From: Dermatemys mawii
Lineage: Eukaryota > Chordata > Testudines > Dermatemydidae
NCBI GenBank assembly: GCA_007922305.1
Contig: ML677341.1
Span: forward strand, 70,618,421-70,682,420
Reading direction: 5' to 3'
Length of the DNA: 64,000 bases
The stretch's first letter is position 1. Every line of letters begins with the position of its first letter. Positions 11,832 to 22,994 of this stretch are shown here, in pieces. The notes beneath the pieces are model-generated. The model saw only the letters and a list, made by a program, of their open reading frames with translations. It ran no database searches and was not told the DNA's origin. Made by a program: the position numbers and the translations under genes.

Positions 11832-12072
11832 GGAAATCAACTAACAGGCAGGCGCCACCGCCGCAGAGAGGCCCAGAAAGAGCTGGGGGCGCCTGTGGCG
11901 TTGCCTGTCTAGAAATATCACTCTCCTCGACGCCTACAGGGAACGCTACTCACGTAAAACCCCAAGGAGAGGGTCCCTAATATGTTTATGAACTATACGC
12001 CCCACCCGAGGTCGTGAGTCTCTTTGAAACAGGCAGGGCTGCCTTTGAAAGCCGGGGTCTTCATGGGCAGCA

Positions 12073-12099
12073 CGCGATGCATGTTGGGAATTGCAGTTC
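12073..12099 (-). promoter_or_regulatory. ZNF143/THAP11-type (SBS) element upstream of NUP205
   Basis: On the minus strand the stretch reads ACTGCAATTCCCAACATGC followed by ATCGCG. It closely follows the known ZNF143/THAP11 consensus (ACTACAATTCCCAgcaTGC then a CG-rich tail). It lies about 245-270 bp upstream of the NUP205 ATG, a typical promoter position. Confidence 0.7.
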
Positions 12100-12439
12100 A
12101 TTTCTGGATTGTATGAAGTTAGGCAAACGACTGAACTAAAATTTCTAGGTAGCCCGTCTGCCCAGCCCACACTCTTTACCCAGGGTGAAACAGGATGGTT
12201 GGATATGTTTAGGCCCTTTATTCTGCTCAGTACCAAACTACATTACTAGTGAGCCCACTATCATGTGTGCAAAATGTGGAAAAAATCATATGTATAAGGG
12301 CCACACCAGAGATAAACTCTACATTGAATGGGGGGGAAGTGTTATATTACTGTCCTGTTTAATAAATAAACAAACTATTTGCTTCAAAAAACTAGAATTT
12401 CCAAAGGTTATATTAATATAACCTATTTAAGTAGCCATA

Positions 12440-12559
12440 GAGTGGCCAGATGTCCCGGTTGTATAGGGACAGTTCCAATTTTGGGGTCTTTTTCTTCTCT
12501 AGGGTCCTATTACTGCCCACCCTCTGTCCCGATTTTTCACACTTGCTGTCTGGTCACCC
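12440..12559. mobile_element. 120-bp TA-flanked MITE
   Basis: Tips GAGTGGCCAGATGTCCC and, reversed, GGGTGACCAGACAGC, between TA dinucleotides at 12438-12439 and 12560-12561. It is the same family as the copy at 41,216-41,333. TA duplication is the Tc1/mariner hallmark. Confidence 0.65.
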
Positions 12560-12644
12560 TAAATATTCTTAATGACCAACCTTTCCTCCTCTTTGTGACC
12601 CATTATAATTTTCTCAGAAGAGTTCTTTTTTTTACTAGAATGTA

Positions 12645-13610
12645 CAGTAACTGCTTAAGGTTGTAGTTATGTTCCTGAAAAATGTGACTTGAAGCAAAAT
12701 GATGTTAAGTGAATCCAATTTCCCCATAAGAATTAATGTAAATAAGGATGTAAATAGCTGGGTGGGGTGTAGGTTCCAGGGAAATTTTTTTCACTAGACA
12801 AAAGACTATACACACACACACACACATGCACAATGAGTTTTAACAAGTTAATGCTGGTACACAGCGATGATGACTGAAAAGCTTGGTTGAGGTGGTGAAG
12901 TCAGAGAGTGGGATATTTCCCAGGGAATGCCTTACTGCTAAATGATGAACTAACAATTGGCTGAATCCTCAAGGGTTAACTTATTGTTGTTAATGCAGCC
13001 TCACACTCTACAAGGCAGCACAAATAGAGGGAGGGGAGACAGTAAGGCAGACAGAGACACACCTGTGTGTATGAGACAGAGATGTGCATTGCTCCTTTAA
13101 GTACACTGACCTCACTCTGACTACACCGCCTTTTTAAGAAAATCAGCAAGCTGAGATGGCAGCTGCTGCCAGGAAGCTCTCTCCGTCCAGAGCCCTGTCT
13201 TATGTTCCCCTTGCTCTATGGAAGATGTGTAAGCCAGGGGGAGGGGGATACCCTGACATTAGCACCCCTCCCATCCCACGCACAGCAAGCAGGAGGCTCC
13301 AGGGAGCAGCTCCAAGACTGAGGACAGAAGCACTACATGGCAATGGGGGAGGGACAGTGGAACTGCCGTTAGTTGATAACTTGCTGGGTGGCTGCTGCAC
13401 AGGTAACTTAGGGGAACAGGGAGCTGATAGGTCCATCCTGGTTCCAAGCTCCCACCAGCTAGCTCCACCAGGCTGCTCTTCCTACAAGCAGTGGACAAAG
13501 CAAGCAGCTGCCAAACAATGTTATAAGGGAACATTGCAAAACTTTAAATGAGCATGTTCCCTAACTGATTAACAACATTAACCGGGATGGCTTTAAGTGA
13601 GGTATTACTG
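12645..13610. mobile_element. 966-bp Tigger-like (TcMar) non-autonomous element
   Basis: The left tip CAGTAACTGCTTAAGG mirrors the right tip, reversed CAGTAATACCTCACTTAAAG, with TA at 12643-12644 and 13611-13612. The tips and the inner words 'gttcctgaaaaatg' and 'ccccataagaattaatg' match a reptilian Tigger-type repeat I recognise. A CA microsatellite lies inside at ~12,812-12,826. It has no transposase. Confidence 0.75.
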
Positions 13611-13725
13611 TATATTAATAAGCTGGACTGCAATTTTACATGCTAGATCAATGTCTGACGGGGAAACAGACCTCATGTCCCCTGACCTCTGGTTTGGCTA
13701 CCAGAAACCAGTGGAGATACATTTA

Positions 13726-14445
13726 CAGTAGACTCCCGATTATCCGGGCTCGGGTTAACCGGGCTGCGGATTAAACGGGACGTCTAAAACAGGAGTCGGC
13801 AGGGGAAGCGCCAATGCGGAGGCAGGCTGAGTGCTCAGCCTGCCGCTGCTTTGCGGTTTCCCCCGCTGGCCCCTTGCCAGCTGGGGTCTTAGCCCAGCCA
13901 GCCTGGGTGTAGGAAACTCCGGCTGGCAGCGGGCTTAGATCCCGGCTGGCAGGAGCCTGAGGGGAAAGCCCAAAGCGGCAGCAGGCTAAGTGCTCAGCCC
14001 GCAACCGCTTTGGGGTTTCCCCGCAGGCTCCTGCCAGCGGGGGTCTCAGCTCCCAGCTGCCAGCCTGGGCTTCCTACACCCAGGCTAGCAGCGGGAGCTG
14101 ACTGGGGCAGGCAGCAGGACCCTGGCTGGCAGGAGCCTGCAGGGGAAGCCCCAAAGTGGTGGCGGGCTGAGCGCTCAGCCTGCCGCCACTTTGGGGTTTC
14201 CCCGCAGGTTCCTGCCAGCCGGGGTCTCAGTTCCCGCTGTCAGCCTGGGCTTCCTACACCCAGGGCAGCGGGCGCACCACCCTCTCCCCCCACAGGGCGC
14301 AGGACTGCTGGTGCACCCCACCCCCCTCCCCCCCGGGCGCAGGGCGGCCCAGGCACTACCCCCACAGTAGACTCTTGATTATCCGGGATTTTATTAACCA
14401 GGATTAAGTTTTTCCCAATCATCCCGGATAATCGAGAGTCTACTG
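13726..14445. mobile_element. 720-bp Tigger-like element with an extra internal terminal repeat
   Basis: The left tip CAGTAGACTCCCGATTATCC mirrors the right tip, reversed CAGTAGACTCTCGATTATCC, flanked by TA at 13724-13725 and 14446-14447. A third copy of the tip occurs inside at 14364. The interior is made of GC-rich units of ~140-150 bp (three partial copies built round 'tttggggtttccccgcagg'). Confidence 0.78.
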
Positions 14446-14751
14446 TACAAAAATGACACAACTGCAATAAAAACAAGTACTAACAGTGTGCAACTTAGTT
14501 TATATTACGGTCTGTGAAGTGAGTTCTATAGCAGTTATAGTCTTAATGGGATAAGTCATTTGGAAGTGTTAATGTGCTTGTTTCCTTATTAATTATATAT
14601 TTCACATTAATGGTTTTGTTAATGTGTTTTCTACTTTTATTAAAACATTTTCTGTGGGACTACTTACAGTAATAAAATTGGGCACATGTATAAGCGTTCA
14701 CAGGATCAGAGCCACAAGTGGAACCTTATGAGTCCATCAGACTCTATGCAT

Positions 14752-14895
14752 ACAGTGGTATTGTAGCCATGTCAGTCCCGGGATATTACGGATACAAGGT
14801 GGGTGAGATAATATCTACTTTTGGAGCAAATTCTGTCAGTAAGAGAGACAAGCTTTCAAGCTTACACAGGGCTCTTCTTCAGGTCTGAAGTTGGT
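14752..14895 (-). mobile_element. Penelope-like element terminal fragment
   Basis: The words 'ttgtagccatgtcagtccc', 'aaggtgggtgagataatat' and 'cttacacagggctcttcttc' form the end of a reptilian Penelope-like family, here reversed. The same end appears in the opposite direction at 23,760-23,860. Confidence 0.55.
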
Positions 14896-15851
14896 CCACC
14901 TTCTCTCTCTAATCAGATACTATGGTTCATAACTGCCATCTTACATAATGAAAATAACATATCCAGGTTTTATCCCTCTCAATTTTTTTCCTCGCTTCCT
15001 TTTTCAGGTCCTGATGAAGACAGTGCCTTCCATTATGTCCATCTCTTTAAAGCCATCACTGTGGGAAAATATGCCTGAAATGTGTGCCCTAAGTAAAGTG
15101 TATGATTACATTCATTTCTATAGACAATAGAAAATTTCCCAGTCTTTCAACTAAAAGCCATAAACCAATTAACACGTTTTGGAGTTTCAAAAACTGAATA
15201 TCTTCAATTTCTGCAGTTGTTCATTAAAAAACTGGGAAATTTTGAAAGAAACAAATATTTTCAAAACATGTTTTTTGATGAAAAATGGACTTTTGTATGA
15301 AAAAATTCACTTACCAAAAATAAAACTACATTTTAATTTTTAAAAAAATCCTAAAGTTTTGACCAGTTCTAAAAGCAGTGGTACTGGATTTGGAATCATT
15401 TGTCTTGTAGGCTTTGATTATGGACTAGAGTTTCCTATCCTGGACAATAAGAGATGTCGCCATCACAATGGAGTGTAACGTGAGGCAAGGAACATTTAAA
15501 TTGTGACAAGATCAATAGTCTCAAAAGCAAGTTGAGGAAAGGACTGTCAGAAATTAAGAGGAAAATGCACAGAAGAGACTTGGGCACATATCTAGAGCTA
15601 AGGAAGGTGTACTAATATCTGACAAGTCTCGCACATCTGAATATCACCTACTGTTCTCCTGCTTTAAAATAATATCTCTTGCAAGGCTCTTCCAGCCATT
15701 ATAGTGATTGCAACTTTTCTTCAGCATATTCCCATAGAGACAGGAGATGCCTTCAAGAGATACATTTATCTCAGTGGCCAATAGCTGAACATTTTCACAC
15801 TTGAACTTTATTAAAATTAAGTTTCTCTTGCTGCAAAACCATGTTCTACAA
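14896..15851. other. Intergenic stretch without recognised features
   Basis: AT-rich sequence with no convincing coding exon, RNA gene or transposon termini. The short open frames overlap on several strands and have no recognisable content. Confidence 0.4.
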
Positions 15852-16515
15852 CAGGCATGGGCAAACTTTTTGGCCCGAGGGCCACATCAAGATTGCAAAA
15901 TTGTATGGAGGGTCGGGTAGGGAAGGCTGTGCCTCCCCAAACAGCCTGGCCCCACCCTTTATCCCCTCCCACTTCCCCCCCCCCCAACCACCTCCAGGGA
16001 CCCCACCCCCTATCCAACTCTTCTGCTCTCTGTCCCATGACCACCTCCTCCCAAGACTTCCCACCCTCACTGCTCCCCCAGGACCCAACCCGCTACCCAA
16101 TCCCCCCATCTCTTTCCCCTAACTGCCCCGACCTTTATCCACACCCCCACCTCTGAAAGATCACTGGGACTTTCTGCCCCTTAACAACTCCCTGGTCCAA
16201 CCCTAACCCCCTTACCACACCTCTCAGGCTTGCTGGAGCTAGGCACACTGCCCCACAGGATCTCACAACCCCGCCCCCTTACCATGTCGCTCAGAGCGGC
16301 AGGAGCTCAGTCCCCACCGGAGCCAGCCACACCACTGCAGCATGGCCCAGGAACAGTGGGCCAAAGCGCTGGCAGCACAGTGCGCTGAGACTGCTGGGGA
16401 AGGGGGACAACAAGAGAGGGGCTGAGGGTAGCTTCCCCGGCTGGGAGCTCAGGGGCTGGGCAGGACGGTCCTGTGGGCCAGATGTGGCCCACGGGCCGTA
16501 GGTTGCCCACCCCTG
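15852..16515. mobile_element. 664-bp hAT-like MITE, copy 2, perfect 8-bp duplication TTCTACAA
   Basis: It begins CAGGCATGGGCAAACTTTTT and ends GTAGGTTGCCCACCCCTG. Identical repeats TTCTACAA lie at 15844-15851 and 16516-16523. It shares tips and much of the interior (the 'gggtagggaaggctgtgcc' block) with copy 1 at 9416. Confidence 0.85.
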
Positions 16516-16523
16516 TTCTACAA

Positions 16524-17324
16524 ACTATATCCATGGACAGCAGACAGCAATACTGACGAAGTAGAAGGGAGAAAGACAATAGAATAGGAAAGGAAAGAAA
16601 AGAGACAATACAGAGAAAGCAGAGACACTGGAGACTCAGGATCACTTAGGGAGAGACAACTAAGGAAAAGGGAAAAAAGCCAGAAGAAAGGGAATTACAG
16701 TAGAGAGTGGTCAAAGCAGAAAGAGAAGATGGAAAGAAAGGAAAAGAAAGCAAGACAAGAAAACCCATCCTGCCAGAAAGAATTTATCTCACAGAGCTTG
16801 AAGAGTAAATATTTGAGAAAGGGATAGCTTTTCTTTAGACCATTGCTCATATTGAACTAATTTGTTTATTTTAATTTAAGGAATTGTATTCCCCTAATCT
16901 CTTCCTCATTCTGGTCCTGGCCATTTGTCAATCATATATCTAGCCCACTCAGAGGTCAGAAAATGACAGAGGTGACAGAAGAGTCAAATTGTTTGATCTC
17001 AGGTAGAAAAAATGGTGCAAGAGAGCAGGTGGAAATAGAAAGTAAAAAAGATAAAGGAGAAAACAAAAATAGGAAACATTTCTTTTGGCAGAAGGGAAAG
17101 TTGTCACACTTCTTTTGGCATTAAGATGTTTCCAGATTGTATGCATTTTAAAAAAATCCCATTGGAAAAGGAGATCCTGTGTAACCCTCACATTTAAAAC
17201 TTCCAAATAATTCATCAACTTGTTCTGCCAATAGCTTAGATAGCGGCAAACACAACAAAATACAATGAAAAATGGGCAGGAGAGGAGGTCCTTCAGGAAG
17301 AACATGCAGTTTGGCCGGGTCTAT
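16524..17324. other. Purine-rich intergenic stretch
   Basis: The plus strand at about 16,540-16,790 is dominated by A and G (runs such as 'ggaaaggaaagaaaagag'). The rest is AT-rich. No gene is recognised. Confidence 0.5.
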
Positions 17325-18512
17325 TTACAGTTTTTATACCAGTTCAACTTTGTGTGGGGGTATGATTTTTTTTTTTTTTTACCAAAATAGTTATATCAAT
17401 GCAGCTCCTTGGGTGAATTCAATTATACTGGTACAGTAGTGCCTAATAGCTGTATAGCTTATTCCCTTTTCATGTATGTGAATAAGTTATATTGGTATAA
17501 GTACCCTTGTAGTGTTCAAATTAAGGAAATTGTAATGTTTTATTTATACTGATATAGTCCACACTAGGGAGGTTGTGCTGCTTTAACTATACTGATAGTA
17601 CAACTTTTGGCGTAGTCAAGCCCTTAGACAATGATCCTTTGCTTATTCCTCCTTTATTGGTTATCATGTAATTTATGATCCCATTGTTCACCCAAAATCA
17701 CAGAAAGGTGGAATATGTCTAAGTCTACACTTACAAGTTATATCAACATAGCTATATTGGTTAGGACTATGAAAAAAAGCACACACCCTCACTGACATAG
17801 TTATGCCTACAAAACCCGCAGTGTAGATGCAGCTATGTTGATGGGAGAATGCTTCTGTCAATATAGCTAGTTGTTTGCGGAGGTTGTGTTCCTACATCAA
17901 TAGCAAAACTCCTGTCAGCATAGGCTGCGTCTACACTAAGAGGTTATGCTGGCATACCGATGTCAATTTAGTCCCTGCAGTGTAGCCATAGCCTAAGACT
18001 CATTGATCCTGCTGGGTTGGAGGGCTCAAGTCATTCCTGGTTTAGCCAATGGAGTGTGATCAAAGATGGATTTGACGCATTGTGCTTTAATGATATTCTG
18101 AGATAGAGCTTAGATACAAAACAAGAAAAACAGTCAGTTCTGTGGCTTTTATGGGGTTTACATATTTGGTTGTGATACATGAGATTCTCATATGAAATGT
18201 GCTATGTACTGTTAGTGGAAATAATTGATCAGAGCAGAAGAATTTCTGAGACTTGTCCCTGTTCTGACACTGTTTGTGTCAGTGTAGCTGTGTTAGCATA
18301 ATCCAACAGATGGGGTTTTTCTATCTCTTTAGGGATGCCACCTCCCTGAACAATTATAGCTAAATTGACAGAAGCATTCTCCCATCATCCTAGCAGCATC
18401 TACACTGGTAGTTTGGTTGACATAGGTCCGGCATTCAGGGCTGTGTTTTTTGACATCCCTGACTGATGTAGCTTTGTAGATCTAACTTTTAAGTGTAGAT
18501 CAAGTCTCAGTT
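17325..18512. repeat. Cluster of degraded palindromic MITE copies
   Basis: Three blocks (about 17,325-17,640, 17,717-17,998 and 18,222-18,512) repeat the words 'gtctacact', 'agctatgttgatg' and 'cagtgtagatg' in both orientations. They match a common reptilian palindromic MITE whose better copy is at 18,901-20,242. Boundaries are approximate. Confidence 0.45.
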
Positions 18513-18916
18513 TACTCATCTGTAAAAAACTGATATAATATTTCACAGTAGGTCTGGACTGCTGAGCAATTAGGAGGCTACTATGGGAGAGATTGTGTCC
18601 CTGCCTAGGCTTGCAAAAAGGATGTCTTTTTCAATTGTGTTAGTTCAATTGGATGAAAAGAACCCTTACTACTTGTTAACATGCAGGCTAACATATCTGA
18701 AACCATGTTAGCTCACTATGGCTACGTCTTCTCTAAAAAAAAAAAAGCTATGTTTTATACATCAGCTGTCTCAAAGTAAAATATTAGCAGAGGCAAGCCA
18801 CAGGTAGTTTTTACCTTGATGTAACTAGATTAGCTGGAGGTATATGGCTACAATGAGGCAATGACTACACTACCTTAATGCTAGTGAGATTTTGCATGAG
18901 TTAGGGCTTGTCTATA

Positions 18917-19125
18917 CAGGCATGTCGTGTCTTGCGCGAGAGTTCCGTTCCGCAGTTACCGCGTAAAGCGGAAGCTGCGTATAGCCAGAACCCATTGACT
19001 TCAATGGTAGGCGAAATCGCGCCCCCTACAGGAAGTTAAAAAAAATCCCCTTTATTTTTTTCTTTTGCGAGCCGCGTAAAGCAGAAATCACGTATGTTAA
19101 ATATGCCTAAGATGTGACATGCCTG
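18917..19125. mobile_element. 209-bp CpG-rich Tigger-like MITE inserted in a palindromic MITE
   Basis: The tips CAGGCATGTCGTGTC and, reversed, CAGGCATGTCACATC are flanked by TA at 18915-18916 and 19126-19127. The tip resembles the CAGGCATACCTC family of Tigger ends. Surviving CpGs (tcttgcgcgag, taccgcgtaaagcgg) suggest recent insertion. Confidence 0.7.
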
Positions 19126-19186
19126 TACTTAAAATGCTGCAGCTGTGCTGCTGTACCACTTCAGTGTAGACACTATCTATCTAGGT

Positions 19187-20068
19187 CAGTGATTCTCAAA
19201 CTTTTGTATTGGTGACCCCTTTCACGTAGCAAGCCTCTGAGTGTGACCCCACCCCTTATAAATTAAAAACATTTTTTATATAGTGTGACAAAGCTCCAAG
19301 TCTGTCCTTGTGGGTCCTGCGCTTCCTGGCAGATTTAGGGGCCTCAGAAACTCATCTAGGCCCCAGAGTGACCTCCTTTTCTCAGTAGAATTGGCAAGAG
19401 TCACCACCTAGTGAGTTACCTTCATCACAGGCCAGTATGGAAGATGGAAAAGGGGGGAGCCTGGGCCCGCCCTCTACTCCGGACTCCAGCCCAGGGACCC
19501 TAATAGTATCAGCTAAGATGGCTGACCATGTAGGCACAAAACACAATACAATTCCTGGGCTACTTCCCCACAGCAGTCCCTGCTTCTTCAAACTCCACTT
19601 CACCCTTACCTCAGGGCCTCCTTCCTTCAGTATGATATGTTGTCCAACACTCAGTCTCACCAACAGCATAACTTCCTTCCACAGCTCCTGACACCCACAC
19701 CCACCTGACTAACTGGGAGGTTTTTATCTGGTTTCAGCCAGTCCCTGATTGGCTACAGGTGTCCCAATTAGGCTAGCTGCTTCTACTCCTTTCCAGAAGG
19801 TTCTTAATTGGCCCCAGGTGTCTTGATTGGCCTGGAGTAGCCTTTGTTTGGCTATCCAGGGAACAAGGACCTGCACATCCTGAGACTAATGTACCTGCCT
19901 TCCAGCACTCTCCTATATCCTTCTGGACTGACTCCGTCACAATAGTTAACACCATTATAAATGCTGGAGGCAAAGCATGGTTTAAGGTGGAGGCTGACAG
20001 CTCATGACCCCTGATGTAATAACCTTGTGACGCCTGTGGGGTTCCGACCCTCAGTTTGAGAACCCCTG
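19187..20068. mobile_element. hAT-like MITE interrupted by an LTR-like element
   Basis: It begins CAGTGATTCTCAAACTTTTG and ends CAGTTTGAGAACCCCTG. Flanks atctaggt and atct-ggta fit an 8-bp duplication with one later deletion. About 220 bp belong to this element, since a complete sister copy lies at 37,090-37,310. The remainder is the insertion at 19,284-19,941. Confidence 0.75.
19284..19941. mobile_element. 658-bp TG..CA element (solo LTR-like) nested in a hAT MITE
   Basis: It runs TGTGACAAAGCTCC...ACTCCGTCACA and is flanked by ATAG at 19280-19283 and 19942-19945. Removing it restores the hAT copy. TG..CA ends and a 4-bp duplication fit an LTR. The 6-bp inverted tips (TGTGAC/GTCACA) leave a TIR transposon as the alternative. 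It encodes no protein. Confidence 0.6.
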
Positions 20069-20242
20069 ATCTGGTAATCCACCTCCACTAGTAGCAGCAG
20101 CTATGTTGATGAAAGAATTCTTCCGTTGACCTAGCACTATCTACATAGGGACTAGGATCAATTTAACTATGCTACACAGGGGATGGATTTTTCACACCCT
20201 GACCAAGGTAGTTATGCCCATCTAGTTTTCTAGTGTAGATGA

Positions 20243-21121
20243 AAAAACCCAGCTTTTTTGCAGGGATGACATTACCTGTGCTATCACATAGGGAGGAGCA
20301 CAGATTTTAACTTAATCAGTTTAGCAATTACAATTTTGATGTTGTGACTAAAGTTTTAGAAGGTGTTAATCACACCTGTGAATCCTAGTTTAGACAAGAC
20401 CTTTAGCTAAATAGGTTTTCAAAAAATAATGTATCTCTATCTGGCTTCCCATTGTAGGTACTTCCCATGACTTAGTCAGGAAAACCATACTAGGTTGTTG
20501 CTAGCATGGTTTCAGCTGTAATAAGGAGATGGGTTCTTCTTACTCCAAGGCAGAAAATGGGCTGAAAGGTCTCAGTGTTTCTTGAATACCTGCCCCAGAA
20601 TCAGTGTGTGGGTGAACACTGACATCTATTGGCCCTCTTATCGGAGTTGAAACAATTAGCAATTATTATACTAATAATATCTTTTTGAAATATTTATTTG
20701 CTTGATAAATAATATAAATATTTTCTTCTCAAAGGCTGGATCTCTCTGATTATACATTTATGCTAGAGTGGTCAAATGAAATTACTATTATAATATAATT
20801 ATAATATATTATAATTATTGGTCAGATGATGCATCCTGATTTGTGTGAAGAATGGGACTTTTCAGTAGATAATTCCTGAGGGTTGGTAGACTGGTCTGTC
20901 GATCTTTTAAATCATTGTTCCCTAGCATGGGGTTAAGAATATATTTTGCTCCCCCTTCAGAAATAACTTCTGACTTTAGCTTCTAAAGGAAACCGGGGTG
21001 GGCCCAGGCCTCAAAAATAATCTGACAATTGTGACAATTATCAGATGGTGGCTGATGAAAGAAACCATAGTTAACATCTCCCTGTTACCACATAAACTAG
21101 GATTCTACCATAAAAAGTGAC
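20243..21121. other. Intergenic stretch without recognised features
   Basis: AT-rich, with a short TA/AT-rich palindromic run near 20,785-20,820. No gene or clear element is seen. Confidence 0.4.
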
Positions 21122-21240
21122 GCATTGTAGTTGCGCTCAGAGTTTCCAGACCCCATTGTACTAGGCACTGCACATCTGTAAATAAAAAGACAGTCTGTGC
21201 CCCAAAGAGTTTGCAATCTTAGCGTGTTGTGAGAGAGAAT
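21122..21240. repeat. Ancient short interspersed repeat, family uncertain
   Basis: The words 'ccccattgtactaggcactg' and 'tgtgccccaaagagtttgca' are the most readable copy in the window of the family seen at 7,140 and 11,030. Confidence 0.45.
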
Positions 21241-21284
21241 AGTTGGGTAAAACAGACAAAAGGGAGAATGAAGCAGGAGATCAA

Positions 21285-22190
21285 GGTACCAGGTAATTAT
21301 AGGCTTGTCAACCTGACATTGACCCTGGGCAAGATTACCAAGCATGAAGCATGTGTGTGAAGGCACACACATTCCCCTGGGTCAGAGACCTACAGCTGGC
21401 TAGCTGGCTAATTAGCACAGATGCTGCACCCAGGAAAAGACCACCAAACTTAACTGGCTGATCTTCATAAAAAGGGGAGCAAGACATGGAAGCGGTTTGT
21501 AACCTACCAGAGCCTACAACAACGTCTGGGAGGAAGAGTACAGCTAGGTAGAAGACAGATTGGGAAAGTCCTGATATCACAAACCCTCTAAGATAAGAAC
21601 CAGGAATTTTTGGGTTGATTAATTTGTTGGGTGAGGGACAGACTTGCAGTAAGGGATTTAATCCCTTCAGACTCTGAGGGCAGAGGCTGTGAAGCTTTGG
21701 TCCTGTTTTTATTAAGAAGGTTGAAATAAAAGCCACAGCAATCTATCAGGAAACTATGCTCCCTGGATTCTGTGAAAGGGCTCCAGGCAGAATTTCCTTG
21801 GGGTGAGAGTGGGCTCAGCTGGAAGATGGTGCTATAAGGTAGGCCTCAATTCTTTACAGTCTGGCACAGGACTCGATTAGTAAAGAATTCAAGTAGGGTA
21901 ATGTAATCTAATGCAAATCAACATGGGTTTATGGAAAATAGATCCTGTCAAACTAGCCTGATACCATTTTTGATGAGATTTCAAATTTGGTTGATAAAGG
22001 TAAGTGTTGACATAATGTACTTGGATTTCTGTACCACATTTTAATTAAAATTAGACCAATATAAAATTAATATGGCACACACTACATGGATTAAAAACTG
22101 GCTAACTGATAAGTCTAAAAGTGTAGCTATAAATAGGTAATTCTTATAAAGTAGGTATGCTTACAATGGGGTCCCTCAACGATTGGTTTC
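21285..22190 (+). mobile_element. CR1 LINE fragment, interrupted
   Basis: The left part 'ggcttgtcaacctgacattg' and the right part from ~21,875 ('atcaacatgggtttatgg', 'ggattaaaaactggctaac') are co-linear with the CR1 copy at 24,492. An unrelated ~0.5 kb segment separates them. The coding frame is destroyed. Confidence 0.65.
21340..21870. mobile_element. LTR-like insertion inside CR1
   Basis: This segment breaks the CR1 copy and contains an AATAAA signal (near 21,725). It resembles a reptilian LTR I recall with 'ggaccaccaaa', 'gatcttcata' and 'cagcaatctatcagg'. I could not fix its ends or a duplication, so the limits are approximate. Confidence 0.4.
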
Positions 22191-22990
22191 TGGCCAGGGT
22201 GGTGAGTTATATGGCTCCATGGCACCTGGGCTCCAGCAATATTCAGGGCCAGAGAGCCCAGCTCCACTAATGTTAAGGGCTGGGTCTCTTCCCCTAGCCC
22301 CTCCTATTACCCCTGTGCACCTCCCCACAAATATCCCTGCCTGGGCAACTGCCCTGCCATTCCACACTGTGCTTTCTCACCAGCCACAGCTGGCTACAAA
22401 AGGGAGTGGTGCTTATGGGAGGAGGCAGGAAGGAGGTACACACATAATAGCAGTGGAGATGAGGGGGCTTCCTGGACCTGACAGGGACCTTAACAGCATG
22501 TGCAGTGACAGTGGTGTGGGGTGAGTGTGCTGGAAGGCGGGAGGGCTATCTCCTCCCCTCCGTTCCCCCAGAGCTCACTGCTGCCGGCGGGAAGAGGGCT
22601 GGGGAGAGTCCTCCTGTGTGCCCCTGGCTCTGGAGCAGCCTGCCTGCACCCCCAAACTCCTGATTCCTGGCCCCACCCCAGAGTCTGCATCCCCAGCCAG
22701 AGCCCTCACGCTCCCTACCCCAACCCTCTGCCCCAGCCCTGAGCCCCTTCCTGCACCCTGAACCCTTCATCCCTGGCCCTACCTTGCAGCCCTCACCTCC
22801 ACACCCCAACCCTCTGCCTGAGCTCTTCCCACACCTCAAACCCCTCAGCCAGGGCCCTCATCCCCTCCACATTGTGCAGTATAGGAAAACTGTTAAATGC
22901 TTACTGTTTCCTGTCCATTTTACATTATTTTAAGGTGGGATGAGGGGGTGGGTCTTGGACCCATTCCGGGCACCACCAAAAATTATACAA
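22190..22990. repeat. Unclassified GC-rich repeat-like block
   Basis: The C-rich plus strand, with 'gccagggtggtgagttatat' at the left and 'ggcaccaccaaaaattatac' at the right, looks like the body of a non-autonomous DNA transposon. Reading frames inside have no recognisable content. Confidence 0.35.
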
Positions 22991-22994
22991 ACAT

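Larger units (their letters stand above)
11400..12100 (-). promoter_or_regulatory. NUP205: NUP205 CpG-island promoter
   Basis: CpG-dense sequence runs from about 11,400 to 11,900 and spans the start codon, much of it lying downstream in intron 1. No TATA box is seen. Two recognisable factor sites are listed separately. This is the usual architecture of a broad housekeeping promoter. I see no coding exon of a closely divergent plus-strand gene here. Confidence 0.75.
18901..20242. mobile_element. Palindromic MITE split by two later insertions
   Basis: The pieces at 18,901-18,916, 19,126-19,186 and 20,069-20,242 rejoin into one element starting 'ttagggcttgtcta', passing 'cagtgtagacactatctatc' and 'taatccacctcc', and ending near 'tctagtgtagat'. 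The intact core order is visible in a cousin at 51,749. A Tigger-like MITE and a hAT MITE interrupt it. Confidence 0.6.

Noticed and set aside
11464..11844. Four long frames around the NUP205 start
   Set aside because: CpG-island artefacts. Only the 28-bp first exon on the minus strand is supported.
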